NCBI GenBank assembly: GCA_000711775.1
Contig: ARYC01001539.1
Location: 35,782 to 99,781 of the forward strand
Source of the DNA: Oxytricha trifallax
Lineage: Eukaryota; Ciliophora; Spirotrichea; Sporadotrichida; Oxytrichidae
Reading direction: 5' to 3'
DNA length: 64,000 nt
Part shown: one piece after another, positions 12,780-24,663 of the stretch
Layout: every line of letters begins with the position of its first letter
How positions within the stretch are numbered: position 1 is the first letter of the stretch
Notes under the pieces: model-generated
Told to the model about the DNA's origin: nothing
Seen by the model: only the letters and a program-made list of their open reading frames with translations
Databases searched by the model: none
Position numbers and translations under genes: made by a program

Positions 12780-13080
12780 GAAATATTTTCTTACTGAATT
12801 CGGCTCCTTGATCTCTAACCATCAAGTTAATGGGCATAACAAGAAATACTCACAAGCTTATAGATGCACTAACCATGGAATACTACAACTTGGTCAATAA
12901 TGTAAAGGAGTGTTTCTATAAAAGGGCCCTAAAGGATTCTATGCCAGGGCGTAATAGCTTATTCTTTTAATTGGAGGTATAGACTATTAGTAGATATCCA
13001 TTTGAAGGAATTCTTAACCAATCTGCGACAGTCCGCCAGATAAACAGCTACCTTATAATTGCTATATTTCAATTTATTAT
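12780..13080 (+). CDS. possible plus-strand coding fragment, unknown
   Basis: Less AT-rich than its surroundings. Two overlapping plus frames are open: one gives LTEFGSLISNHQVNGHNKKY..., the other ALTMEYYNLVNNVKECFYKR followed by a Gln-containing tail to about 13070. I cannot tell which is real. No known family is recognised and ends are uncertain. Confidence 0.25.
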
Positions 13081-13369
13081 GGAAATAATTAAAATTGAGA
13101 AAATAATTATTCTCATACAATATCTTAATATATTCGCTTTTGACAAGTTATTTATTTGAAATTATATATAAAAGTGCTTTTCTGTCATAATTACTTGAGT
13201 ATTAATTTCAGTAGTAGATTTGGGTTATGTCATATTTCTAATTTTATCCGAAAATTAATTGAATTATTATTTAGAAATTAATATAGAAAACTTAGGATTA
13301 TTTTAAGTTATAATTTTTGTAAATTTATAAATCTATTTGATTGATTCATTTTTTTAAATGTAGTTTTTT

Positions 13370-14200
13370 TGCTTTTAATGGAGGACTCTCCTTTTCCTTG
13401 CTATTTAATTTTATGACTTGGCGTAACAGATTAAATTGATGCTTTGGATTATATTCTACTGCTATTAAGGCTTTGGTTTTAGGCTTCCTGTCTACTACGA
13501 TCTAACTGATGTCTACTTGCTGAAAATACTGTTAATATATGGGTTTTAATTTAGTTTAGCCTTTCTTTAGGTCAATGATGGGGAAAAAATTTCAAAGGTT
13601 TATGATATTGAAATAAAACCCCGTTAGTCAATTAAGAATGAAGATTGGAGATTAAGATTAATAAAATTAAAATTAAATTATTATTGGAGTAAATTATTAA
13701 AGTTTTGGCTAATTATTAAAACCATTGGCTCGAATAATTGTCTCTATAAAATAAACCAATCAGGGTGCGTAAATTTGTTTTTAGCCTAATTATATTTAAT
13801 TTCAGCCAATTATAATTTAATTTTAATTTTATTAATCTTAATCCCCAATCTTCATTCTTAATTGACTAATGGGGTTTTATCTTCTTCTGAGTCATCTTCC
13901 TGCTCCGTTCTTTCATTAATTAAATCTTATGGATTTAGTTGCTTTACTATTTCTGAAAGCAGAAGATCATTGGCTTTAAAAAGTGTAGTAATTTTCTTAA
14001 TCTTTTTATGAAGATATTCTTTTCTCTATGCTTCTTTTATACTTTATTTTAATCAGAGGTGTCTTTATGTTTTAAAAAGACTGTAAAATAAAAAATATCC
14101 ATATACTTTTGAATTCCATAATTATATAGTCTCTGAATTTATTCTATGATACTTTCAGTTTTCTTCAATTTAAAAATAAATTAAGACTTGATAGTTGCCA
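13370..14200 (-). pseudogene. minus-strand coding segment interrupted by a MITE
   Basis: On the minus strand, 14200-13885 reads as a Lys/Gln-rich helix-forming sequence (KRSIEKRISSQKDQENYYTF, then SSAFRNSKATKSIRFNQQKN). After the 13613-13880 insertion a similar segment continues to 13370 (ASRHQLDRSRQEAKTKALIA, then EYNPKHQFNLLRQVIKLNSK). This suggests one gene split by the insertion. No domain is recognised. Confidence 0.35.
13613..13880. mobile_element. 268 bp MITE with ~70 bp terminal inverted repeats
   Basis: ATAAAACCCCGTTAGTCAAT... at the left and its complement ...ATTGACTAATGGGGTTTTAT at the right, with the arms matching for about 70 bp. The outermost bases allow a TA target duplication, as for Tc1/mariner-type elements. 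No coding capacity. The AAAACCCC tip recalls TBE/telomere ends, though the inner sequence is unrelated to the TBEs here. Confidence 0.85.
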
Positions 14201-15233
14201 TATTTAAATATTCATGAAAGCAATTTTTCCTGTCTAATTTGTTAGCACAACTTGAAAAAATATAATTTTAGCCTTCATTTTATTTACTTCTTTCTTTTCT
14301 TTAGTTAAGCACCTAATAATATGTCAATTCGAATAATTTTTTTTCTCCCTACCTTTAATCTATTTCAAAATGATTAAGATTGATTAATTATTATTGATTA
14401 TTTAATTTAAGCAAATTATTTGATGCAGGATGCATTTATTTATTTAAATATGATGATTAATTTTTATTTTCGATATTAACTTGAATGACTATATTTTCTG
14501 AATTCAATCGCTTAATTATTACTATAAAATAAGGAACAGTAATTCATTAGAACAAGATTAATATTTGAGCATACAAAATCTAGTTATTTTTCTTATTACA
14601 TTAGAAAAAAAGGTCCATTATTTACAGAACTATATCCCAATTAATTCATGGAATAAAATCTTTGAATTTAATTTCAAGAATTCAAGTAAAACTATATCAA
14701 TTAAATGAATCAAGTAAAATTATAAATAAAACGGAATTCATGACACACATTTTTAAATTGAAATTCATCCAATAAACTCATGCTTTAATTCAAGGAGTTT
14801 AGTGATTTTATCTTTTTCTGTATGGTATTTTAGAAGACAAATTATTCAGATTAAGAGACAAACTACTTAAAAGATTATATTTTGCTTATCAAACACCATA
14901 ATAGTTGAGAGTAATGCATTTTGATTTTAATTCTAGAAAGGAGAAATTGAGAGACTTAATTTAGAATTAAAAAAATATTGAGTGATTTAAATACTGTAAA
15001 TTTGAGTATTTTTTATTGGCTAAACTTTTTAAGCCCTTAAATTATTAGGGTATATTCCCAAAATTCTAATAAAATTTATTCTCACTCCCAATAAGTTCAA
15101 TTGTTCAAAGTGAGATTTACAGCAGACTTTCCTTTCATTCACTTTGACCAAATGTAATAAAACAAAAGATGTATTTCAATCTATTGATCTTTTTCTTTGA
15201 AGAATTAGAGAAGCTGCTTAAAAAATGTGGTTA
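14201..15233. other. AT-rich DNA, no gene seen
   Basis: Spacer with no supported coding frame or RNA gene on either strand. Confidence 0.45.
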
Positions 15234-16232
15234 TATTAAGCGAGTATAATTAAAATGGGGAGACTGTTAAAATAAAATCAAAAAATAGATCAAATTAAAT
15301 TATGATCATCTCAGTACACAAGAGTAGAGATCAAACAGTCACTATTTTGAATAAAGTTTGAATATATCCTTACTTAAATTTAATTAACTATTCAACTAAC
15401 TAAAAATGGAATTTTTCTTTTTTTATCAACTTTTCTGATTTTTTCTATTTCTTGTTCATCGATCAAGTAGATGCTGTAGTGATCTTTAGAATTTTTCATA
15501 ATTTTCATAGATATCTTCAGGGTATCTTCAGGGTATCTTCAGGATATCTTCCTCAAAAAAATTAAAGTGTGGAGAGTGTGGAGAGTATGGTGAGTGTGGA
15601 GGCCAGCATCACCAACAATAATATAAATATCTCTAATAATCTCAAAATCAAGCATTATTATGAGTCTGGGATTTTTTCTACAACATCTTGTTTTTCTAAA
15701 ATTCTTAGATGTAATAACTAATGTTGAAGATGGTGAAGAAGATGATGTTGATGAAAACAAATAAAAAATGAGTGATCTAAAATTTTGAAATTCTCTAGAA
15801 TTTCAACCAGACTCATAATAATGCTTGATTTTGAGATTATTAGAGATATTTATGCTATTGTTGGTGATGCTGGCCTCCACACTCACCATACTCTCCACAC
15901 TCTCCACACTTTAATTTTTTTGAGGAAGATATCCTGAAGATACCCTGAAGAATATCTATGTAAATTATGAAAAATTCTAAAGATCACTACAGCATCTACT
16001 TGATCGATGAACAAGAAATAGAAAAAATCAGAAAAGTTGATAAAAAAAGAAAAATTCCATTTTTAGTTAGTTGAATAGTTAATTAAATTTAAGTAAGGAT
16101 ATATTCAAACTTTATTCAAACTAGTGACTGTTTGATCTTTACTCTTGTGTATTGAGATGATCATAATTTAATTTGATCTCTTTTTTGATTTTATTTTAAC
16201 AGTCTCCCCATTTTAATTATACTCGCTTAATA
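15234..16232. mobile_element. ~1 kb foldback element with arms over 400 bp
   Basis: TATTAAGCGAGTATAATTAA at 15234 is matched inverted by the sequence ending at 16232, and the match runs inward to about 15670 and 15800. The ends allow a TA duplication. The arms are close to identical, with a few substitutions and different copy numbers of an internal 12 bp repeat. Between them is a short GA-rich loop (about 15680-15790). No transposase is visible, so movement would need enzymes in trans. Confidence 0.88.
15510..15602. repeat. tandem repeats inside the left arm of the foldback element
   Basis: TATCTTCAGGG is repeated about three times at 15511-15550; the right arm near 15925-15955 has fewer copies. 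It is followed by GTGTGGAGA-type units at 15569-15602 (four near-copies), mirrored near 15880-15910. The arm-to-arm copy-number difference indicates slippage after the arms formed. Confidence 0.7.
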
Positions 16233-16409
16233 ATATTTTATTTTGTTATTTTGTGCCTGAGAATGATAAGTCATTCTCGATAGTTAGTTTTCTTGTCTTG
16301 TTAATTGTATTTTTCGATTATTATCTTATTAGTTCTTTAAGTGTGCCCATTTCCAACCCTTTTTCATAGATAATTCAATTATGATAAAAGATTATTAAAA
16401 TTAAAATAA

Positions 16410-17240
16410 ATTAAATTGATTTTATAATTAGTTTTTTTCTTTTGTGCTGAAGAATATTCTATTAACATTTCTGTAATCTTGAGCAGCTAAATCTTTTTAA
16501 GCATTTCCCAATGAAGAAATGGGGCTGTTATATTAAGAATTAATTTAATTTTACTGTATAAATAATTTTTCCCATTTTCTGTTGCTATGGCAAAAGGTTT
16601 CAGGCATTATCAAATCCAATTTATTGATAATCCAGATTATTCTAAATGAATTTGGTCATTGCTGGTAGTCTTTAACTAAAAGTAGATTATTAAACATTAA
16701 ACATTCGTCCTTTATTTATACTATGCACATCGGTGAGATTATTTCCGCTCATACTTAAGTAAAAACCAAAATGTAATCTACTTTAAGAAGACTAGTTACC
16801 ATAACTAACTGGAAATTTTGAGTGCTAGTACTTAATGAGATATATTTACTATTTTTACTTTTATTAGATAAAATGTTTGAATTTTTTCACCTAAGGATTT
16901 GGTTAGTTTTAATTTAGTAAAATTTTTAGAATTCGTTTTCACTTATTCCAGAGGATGAAGGAATTTTTATAATTTCTTGATTATTTACTTTAACACTTCT
17001 TTAATGACTTACTTGGCTTTAATAAATAAAAAGGTTTTTAATTCCAAAAGTAACTTAAATTCTCTTATAAAATCTGAGACTGGCTTCATGATTTTAATAG
17101 ATTAAATTTGCTAAAAGAATACTTTGGCGCAGCTTAGAACTTAGATTGTCTTAATACTCATCACCTAGATTTATATCTAAGTTGATAATGTCTTAGTCTG
17201 TCAACCCTTAAGTATGTTTTGGACTTTCTTTCATGCTATT
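16410..17240 (-). CDS. minus-strand gene-like segment, unknown function
   Basis: An ORF from the ATG at about 17240 to a TGA near 16885 gives a varied hydrophilic sequence (MKESPKHTQGLTDQDIINLD, then LRQSILLANLIYQNHEASLR). A candidate intron GTGAAA...AAAAG follows at about 16855-16887. Further open sequence runs to about 16410 (KPFAIATENGKNYLYSKIKL, then FLHWEMLKKIQLLKITEML), with a TGA and a frame change. It may belong to the same gene as 17960-18425 upstream. No domain is recognised; decay or unremoved internal eliminated sequence are both possible. Confidence 0.4.
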
Positions 17241-17959
17241 AAAAAGGATTAGTGTCTGGTGATTAATATTTTTTTATGTCTATTTTTAAATTTGCCTTAC
17301 CTTCACTTATATGCAAAATATTGGTTAATGTGCTGAATAGTATTTGTTCATTAATGAATCTTCATAGTTGGGTTTGATTTTCTTACATTTTCAATTACTT
17401 TTATTATTTTTTAAAATGTAATTCATAAGTTTTAAACGCTTGAATTAGGACCTTAAACTTATTAAATAGAATAGTTGATAATTCCACAGTATATAAATTT
17501 ATGGGAATCACTACCTCCATTATTATTTTCATTTATTTTAAATTGTATAATATTAGATTTAAATAACTTCCTATTAATTATTATATCCAAAATCTTTCAA
17601 ATTTTTAATTTATAATATTTAAATTGACTAATACCAAAAGAAATCTCATTATTTTGATTTTACTCTTAATTTAATGTTTTATAAGGTGACATGTGTTTAC
17701 CTTAATACAAATTATTGATTTTTTGGGAGATTAATCCACTCTGATATTAATAAACTTTATATTTTGTTCATTAAATAGTCCTTTAATCTAATAAATAACA
17801 CAATAAAACCAAATCATTTTAATTTTAAAGTGAGCTTAAAGTAAAAATTAGCTTTAGTTTAAGAAATTTTAAGCATCTATAATATTTATATTAATTAAAT
17901 TTTTAAATAATTCAAAAACTTATTATAAATTAATCATTAATATGCTTATTTAATTGAAT
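17241..17959 (-). other. AT-rich stretch between minus-strand gene-like segments
   Basis: Contains GT...AG-like candidates (GTAAGG near 17297 with TAATAG near 17241; GTAAGAAG near 17978) and short open stretches on the minus strand such as KDYLMNKIQSLLISEWINLP with one TGA nearby. It may hold introns or eliminated sequence of the neighbouring gene; nothing is certain. Confidence 0.3.
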
Positions 17960-18425
17960 TAAATTTATTCTTCTTACCATATGGTAGTGTTTTAGCTTGC
18001 TTCTCTATTTTATTTAATACTTCTACTTTATCTTGTGGTTTTTGGAATGTTTGATTTTAGATATATAATCCGCGATAAACAGAACATTTTATATAATATT
18101 TTTGTCATTTAAATTTCACAAATATCCATTTTGAATTATAGTTTAATGAATAAATCATTTTTTTATTACAAACTCTAATTTGTGATGTGTTTTCCCATAA
18201 TTGTATGTTTGTTATAAGAGTATCTACATTTTCCTGATTCTCTCCAAATATTTAGATTTGTAGTTCTTGATTATTCTAAGTTTTAATACTTATAATAGAA
18301 TTTTAGATAATCTTTTGTAAATGAGGAGTATCATCGAATGTTTTTTGATTTGTCTTATAACAAGAGCTCTGAATGAAAAATTTTATCTGTTCTTTCCATT
18401 CGAATATAAATTCATAATATATCCT
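17960..18425 (-). CDS. minus-strand gene-like segment, unknown function
   Basis: One frame stays open for about 145 codons with a single TGA. It starts IFEWKEQIKFFIQSSCYK, runs through NQELQIQIFGENQENVDTLI, LWENTSQIRVCNKKMIYSL and ends DKVEVLNKIEKQAKTLPY at a GTAAGA splice-like site near 17978. The Cys/Trp/Glu content is richer than chance AT-rich translation. No known family. Same strand as 16410-17240, so possibly an upstream exon or segment of that gene. Confidence 0.4.
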
Positions 18426-19374
18426 TCATTTTTTATCAACGGGGACAGATGCAAAAGTCAAATAGCTAAAACAAATCTTATGTGTTTCTAAGTATAAATT
18501 TAAACATAACCAAATGTTTTCTCTCCCACTAGCTAAAATGCTGGACTTGTTCATGAAATACTCATTAAGAAATAATTATAAAGTACATGGTGTACTTAAA
18601 ATGCGAATTCTTTAGATCTAATTTATTAATTTTGACTAATTCATGCAGAATGTGAAGCCAAATCTTTATTCACTTATTTTACACCACTAATTAGCCATAT
18701 TTTTGTTAATTTTGGATCCAATTAGGAATATTAACAACCCAAGAAATGAATGTAATCAAACATATAATTTCCAGAGCATTCTAATCAATATCTTTATTTA
18801 GCTTACGAATCGAAATTCAAACAATGATGGGATGGCAAGTGAATTTTAGAGAATATCCAACAGTTATAGGAGCATAATATTGTAACTATATCATAATTAC
18901 TTTGTCAGATAGATTTTCCCAACTTACAGATTTTAAGACTCTAGCTACTCTAAATTAAATTAATGTTATTAGTGAAAATGCTCGGGAATTATACATTAAA
19001 AAAATAATATAAATAAAGACTATTATCAAGCATTTCAAAACATTCCTAATATACTTAGAAGCAGACAAGGATTGCTGAGCCATCTTGATAATCATCCTGC
19101 AAGTCGTAAATTTTTAATTTTAACATTCAAGAAAGCTTGAGAAAAAATTAAAATTATTTAAATTTATAATTAATATTTACAAATAGTTGATAAAATTCTT
19201 TATAAGAACGAGCATAATTAATTTATATGATGATGATGAGTAACTTAAGGTAAGGTGGATATGAAAACGAGAAATAAAGATTTATAGTATTAAATATATA
19301 ATTATTATTGTAATTGTTAATACTGCTATTGTTATTATTGTTATTGAATATATATATATTAGGTAGTTGTACTT
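18426..19374. other. AT-rich DNA, no clear gene
   Basis: No convincing frame. The right part (about 19300-19350) has a TTATTG-type microsatellite next to the GC-rich island. Confidence 0.45.
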
Positions 19375-19650
19375 AGTACTAAATGTGCCGATAGTTTTTA
19401 CAATACAATGTCTTTCGAGTATTTAGTGTCCTGTATTTCTTCAGCTGGGGGAGCAACTTTGGCCGCTTGGACCTATGTGCCAGACATAGGGTGTTCCTGG
19501 GGGTCTTGTCCCTTGTCATCTCGTCCCACGTCCTGACTTGCCTCTTCGGACTCCGACTCAGCCTGGGCGCGGCCTTTGTCAAATGTATCCTTAGGGAGTA
19601 TGTCCCTTGCATGGACTGCTCAGCGTGTCACACTAAAGCCTGATATCTTT
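19375..19650 (-). CDS. GC-rich coding island, acidic low-complexity protein fragment
   Basis: About 270 bp with far higher G+C than its neighbours. With TAG as Gln the minus strand reads an uninterrupted Glu/Asp/Gln/Ala-rich sequence (ESESEEASQDVGRDDKGQD, then AAKVAPPAEEIQDTKYSKD). A second frame (complement of 19379-19612) is also open but strongly basic. The acidic frame resembles in style the one at 60545-60960, and both share the word CCCCCAGGAACA, so the two may be pieces of one repeat-encoded protein such as a LINE first ORF. Function unknown. Confidence 0.4.
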
Positions 19651-20439
19651 TTATTCTTTCGCTTCTATTTTTAGAGAAGTTTTTTTTAGATTTTTTTTTA
19701 CATCTTTGTCTTCTGGTTAAAATGCATATTCATAGAGATCAGCTCGTAATCTTTTCTCGCAATAAATATAACAATAATAGTAATCAATTTATTTATGTTT
19801 AATAAGAATTTTAGTTTTTACCTTAATCATTTTTAATAAAAAAGATAATTTATCATATATAATATCTTTTATTTTTTCTACATTAGTTATTTATTTGAAT
19901 CATATTCCATTTGTATGTTCAATTAAGGCTCTGCAGTCTTTGATTTTAAGAATAATTGAATGATATTCAATAAGCCTCAGTGAAATAAAAGCCTAATTTA
20001 AAGAAATTAAAAATCAAGCTAAATCTAGAAGCTATTTCACATAAAACATCATTATAATCAATGTTTTTACCACATATTTTATTAAAGTTTTTAAATTTTA
20101 AAAATTTAGTTGATTAAAACTCATAATTAATTTTTTCATAAAGTGCTGGCTTTTAGAAGCTCGATATAAAAGATGACTTTTATAGTTGATGATTTTATTT
20201 CTAGTTTCAATATATAGTTATAGTTTTTGCAAATGGATCATCAGAACTAGTCTTAGAATATCAAATTTAATTGTAACTTTAAATGAAATTAATATGACAT
20301 ATAATTGATTGGGTTATGATAATAGATTGAATGATTTGAGGAATCGTATACTTTTGAAAAGTTTCTTGTCTTCTTGTTAGTCTATTATGAAAATCAACCC
20401 ATCGCAATTGCTATCAAGCCTTCATTTTTTAAAAACTTA

Positions 20440-21060
20440 TATCAAGGGAATATAAGTTATTGGAGTCGCCATTCTTTAACTATATTTAAGTAAAAAAGTA
20501 ATAAGTCCTATAGCTTGAGCGATATAAAATTGCCATCCCATTATTGGAAGAAGTTAAAAGTCGAAAACTCATTATATTTCTTGAATAATTCCTATCTTGA
20601 GACATTCTAGATATATTTTATTATAACTATTAAGCCGATGTTAAAGTGTTGAATCTTGCAACTTCTGTTGAAATTTTTACTTCATTACCTCTACCTGCAT
20701 TTTTAAATAGATTAATCTAGATTATAGATATTAAAAGTTTTAGTTCATCTTACTTATAAAGTTTTTTACTTCGTAATCACTAATATCTCCAATAGCTTTT
20801 CTTATTTTTGGTAATGAAAAATGATTCTATCACAATTGAGCTTTTCCTGATCATCTAAAAACACTTCATTAATAGGATCTTTGAATATAGATATGCTTTT
20901 CTCTAACTGTTAAACCTCTCCAATTCTTTTATTCATAGAAAAATTGATAAAACTAAGAAATAGGCTTTCTAAAATTTGAATTGAAGTATTTTATGCAATT
21001 ACTGTTTTCTAATATATATCTGTTTCAGACCTTCCTACTTTTTCTTTTCATTAAATGCAT
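20440..21060 (-). CDS. minus-strand gene-like segment with helical, Gln-rich sequence
   Basis: Open stretches read IGEVQQLEKSISIFKDPINE, FLDDQEKLNCDRIIFHYQKQ (to about 20755), then LKMQVEVMKQKFQQKLQDST (to about 20590) and NFISLKLQDLLLFYLNIVKE (to about 20450). They are separated by TGA codons and frame changes. Composition suggests coiled coil. No family is recognised; probably a decayed or interrupted gene. Confidence 0.35.
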
Positions 21061-21099
21061 TTTTAATTAAAAATATTTTTGATAAAAAACTTTTACTGA

Positions 21100-22480
21100 A
21101 CTAATCAGACCTTTATTGAACTTTTGGCATTTTTATAAGAGATCATTCTTGTTAATAGGCCTATTCTCTAACTTAATTTAAATTTTTTTGTAACTCTAAC
21201 TTTAGTTGAATTTAATTACTTTTTATATTTTTAATAAGCATTTTGATTGATTTTGAGAATATTAAATGCTTTCAGATTGTAATCTCATTATTTATAATTA
21301 AAATAAATTCTATAATGCCATCTTAATATCTAACTAATTAAAAACTATAAGGGATTTGGTATTTATAAAAAATATATCTAATAAATATACCAATTAAATT
21401 TTATTAATAGATTCAAATAATTATTTAACAGTAATCTTAAAAATTGCTTTTTTTAATAATTATCATATTAAATAGTTAAATATATCAAAGTATATGAAAG
21501 TGTAAAATGTAAAATATATTTAACATATTGAATGTTATTTTGCAGGTCAAGTCAAGCAATTAAATTTTCAAAGATCAATTCAAATAATAAATGTAAACTT
21601 TAAACTAGCAAGTAAGGCTATAATTACTATTATTCTAACTTTCTAATATTGTTCATAAAAATCAGGAACAAATAATTCAAAATCAATTGTATAATTTCAA
21701 AATCATAACACTTAATTAAATAAAAATATTAACCAAGTGGTGTCTATATTTGTCATGTCTATATTTAACTTTATCATTGAATTACTAAAATTAAAATCTA
21801 GGAATGTCATTATTTTTATCAAATAACCTAAATGAAAGAAAAATTATTAATTTATTTAAAATTATCTTAGAATCAATAATTTAATACCTTTGTAAATAAA
21901 TCAAATTATGCTACTTTTTGCTTAAGACTCACATTTATATATATCTTCAATAAAGATAATTCTCATGTATTAGAATCTCGAAGATAAATCTAAGAATTAT
22001 CCCAGGATTAAGTAAACTCGATATCAACTCTAAAAATAACTAAAAGATATAGTGTAATATAAAAATCAACTTGTTAATTGAAAAAATGACAATCTCAGCG
22101 ATTTAATTATATATACTGACATTCTTAAACACGATGAAAATTTCTTTATGATTTATTCACAAGTAAATTACAAAACTCTCAAGCAATTCAGCAAAATTAA
22201 AAATAATTCAATGCTTAAAAGTAAAAAAATATCGTGTAAAATAGCGATTAAAGGCTTATGATTACTATTCTTATAAGAAATTAAACAATTAACATGGTTT
22301 TCATTATATATGAGAAACAAACCTGTTCGATAATTCACTAGACAACTCAAAGTGTTGCTCTATGTTACTTTCATAGCTAGGATGTACACAGTTAATAAAG
22401 AATTGTTAAATAAGTTTATTCTTGATGCTTCTAAGTCGCTTCATACTACATAAAAAATATTTAACGAACAGAAATATTAT
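21100..22480. other. AT-rich DNA, no gene seen
   Basis: No supported frame or repeat; the ORF complementing 22168-22350 is a chance frame. Confidence 0.45.
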
Positions 22481-22483
22481 AGG

Positions 22484-23003
22484 TCAAAGCTGAGTTAATG
22501 AAAGGTAAAATAAAGAGTAACTAGAAAATTTAGAGATTATGGAAGCAATCTTCTTTATAAGTTAAACAAATAATGGCTGATGTGGTGAAAGATAGGGATC
22601 TTACTTGAACATAGATGCACATTGATATGGAAGTGCTTAATGATGCAGTTGAGATTAGAGACAACCCAGAACTTGCTGATAAACCGGTTGCAATATGAAG
22701 CTTCAGAACTGTTTCAACAGCTAATTTTGAAGCTAAAAAATCTGGAGAATAATCTGCCATGCCTGGATTCATCGCAAAGAAGCTTTGTCCTGAATTGATT
22801 TTCATTCTCAACAATTTGAAAAAGTATAGTAATATAAAAAAGTTTCCAAAGGTATCCTACAGCAAAAATATAATTCAAACTATGAATCTCTATATTCAAA
22901 TGAGGTTAATTTATCTATAACTGATCATTTTAATTCTAATAATATGAATGATAAAGAAGAAATTCAAAAGCTTGTATTTCCAATAAAGAAAAAATATTGG
23001 TAA
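22484..23003 (+). pseudogene. broken DNA polymerase kappa (Y-family, DinB) gene fragment
   Basis: In order on the plus strand: an IMEA block near 22537 as in pol kappa N-termini; HIDME, then VEIRDNPELADKPVAI (palm, first catalytic Asp in IDM, near 22618-22700); FRTVSTANFEAKKSGEQSAM and PGFIAKKLCPELIFI (steric-gate/finger region, near 22705-22810); and, after a frame change, YNSNYESLYSNEVNLSITDH (near 22868-22930). The last block corresponds to the family motif PNYESMSLDEVNLFITDH, with Ser-Asn in place of the invariant Asp-Glu pair. One TGA replaces the Gly after PVAI. The enzyme normally performs translesion DNA synthesis. Frameshifts, the TGA and the lost catalytic acids mark a dead fragment lacking the C-terminal half. 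Confidence 0.88.
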
Positions 23004-24578
23004 ACTATATTAAATATAATTGTATTTAATGCAGTATAAAATAAAACCTAAATAGTCTCATTTAATTTTCTTAAAAAAGTAAAATACATCAGCTAACTCG
23101 GCAACTATAGAATTTTTTTATTTAAAAAAAGTTTCATGCCTATTATACTTACAAATTTACCATTTAATAGTATAAGGAATAAATAATTATAAACTTTAGT
23201 AATTTATATTTAAAATCCTTCAATTTTTTGAATGTTTTCTACAACCTGATTTTCTTATAGTGCATAAATCTCTTGCAATTTGATGTTAAGATTTGCAATG
23301 ACATAATAAGCCTAATAGCTAAATTTATTTAAGCCTATTAAGCAAACAATTCTTTATTTCATGAAAGATCTATCAGTAAGAAATATATATTAAAAACTAC
23401 TCTAATAATTATAGATGGCAAATTGTTAAATTTAAAAAATTTATTAGATTAATTAATAAACTGAAAAACATATTATTTTTAAAGATTAAAAGAAAAATTA
23501 ATTTAATATGCTGTAAATTCTTTTTAAATATACATTCTAGCTTAAGATATCTCCTTTAATATCTAAAATTTAAGCTTCTGATTTTATATTATTCTCACTT
23601 TGAAAAACTTATACTACATAAATATAAAATACAAAACTGAATAAAAAACAAAAATTTACTTATATTTTGAGAATTAGCATTTTCAAGTAATAAAACAAAA
23701 ATTCGTATTAAGCTTCAAAGTGCCTATTTATAGATGAATATTTTGACTTCGCAAAATAATAACTAAATAGAAAAATGAAATGTAAATAACTATATTGAAA
23801 GTTTAATTATTAAATCATGCATTTTTGAAAATAAATAATCATACTTTTAAATCTATTTTTTATAATTCCATCATTATTTTATGTGACTTAATTAAATATA
23901 TTAAATTATTTACAGTTTTAGTATTCTTAAAGTATATAATCTCCCAATCATTTGTATTTTATTAATAACTCAAAGCTTCTTAAATTCTAAATCCTTTTTC
24001 TCTATATTTTGTTTTAAGTTTTTTATAATTAATAAAATTGGTTAATAAAACAAATTTCAAATAGATTAATAAAATTCCTGTCGATTCATTCTTTTTAAGT
24101 TATAAATGAATTTTTAAAGATGGTGTTTTTAAGTTTTTTAGTAGTAAGCAGCAATTGCTGGTCAGATAAGCACAGCTATCTGACCCATCTCAAAATTTAT
24201 TCCTTGGTTAAGTTATTTTATAAAGTATTGTATAGATTGACAGAACTAATTTTCACTTAACTCAAGATTATAACATTCCAGGATGTCCTTTATATATAAG
24301 TTGAGAAAGCTCTAAAAGAGAAAACAGTGTATTTCATTTACAGTTGCACTTGGAATTTCAAAAAACCTTCATGAGGAAGAATATGCCGACTGTTAGAAAA
24401 GCATAAGCATTAATGAGACATTCAAACCTCTAGTTAGACTTGAGTAATTAAAAGTTTAAATCAATTAGTTCTGCACTGAGCTTGAAGAGAGTGTGGAAAA
24501 ACGAAAGGTATTTGGATAAACAATTCTCTATAAATTAAAACTACAGAGTCTTTTGTTTTGGAAAAATCATTGACTCTG
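23004..24578. other. AT-rich DNA, no gene seen
   Basis: Spacer between the polymerase fragment and TBE copy B. Slightly more mixed sequence around 24120-24540 gives no recognisable protein. Confidence 0.45.
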
Positions 24579-24663
24579 AATCAAAACCCCAAAACCCCTT
24601 AATGAGGTTTATAAGTGCTTTGATTTGTAGGGAATTTGTTAGGGGTTGGGGTTATTAATTAAA

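Noticed and set aside
12690-12900. Minus-strand RDQGAEF motif resembling a retroviral-type integrase core
   Set aside because: No second catalytic acid or zinc-binding region fits the spacing; the plus-strand frames over the same DNA are at least as good.
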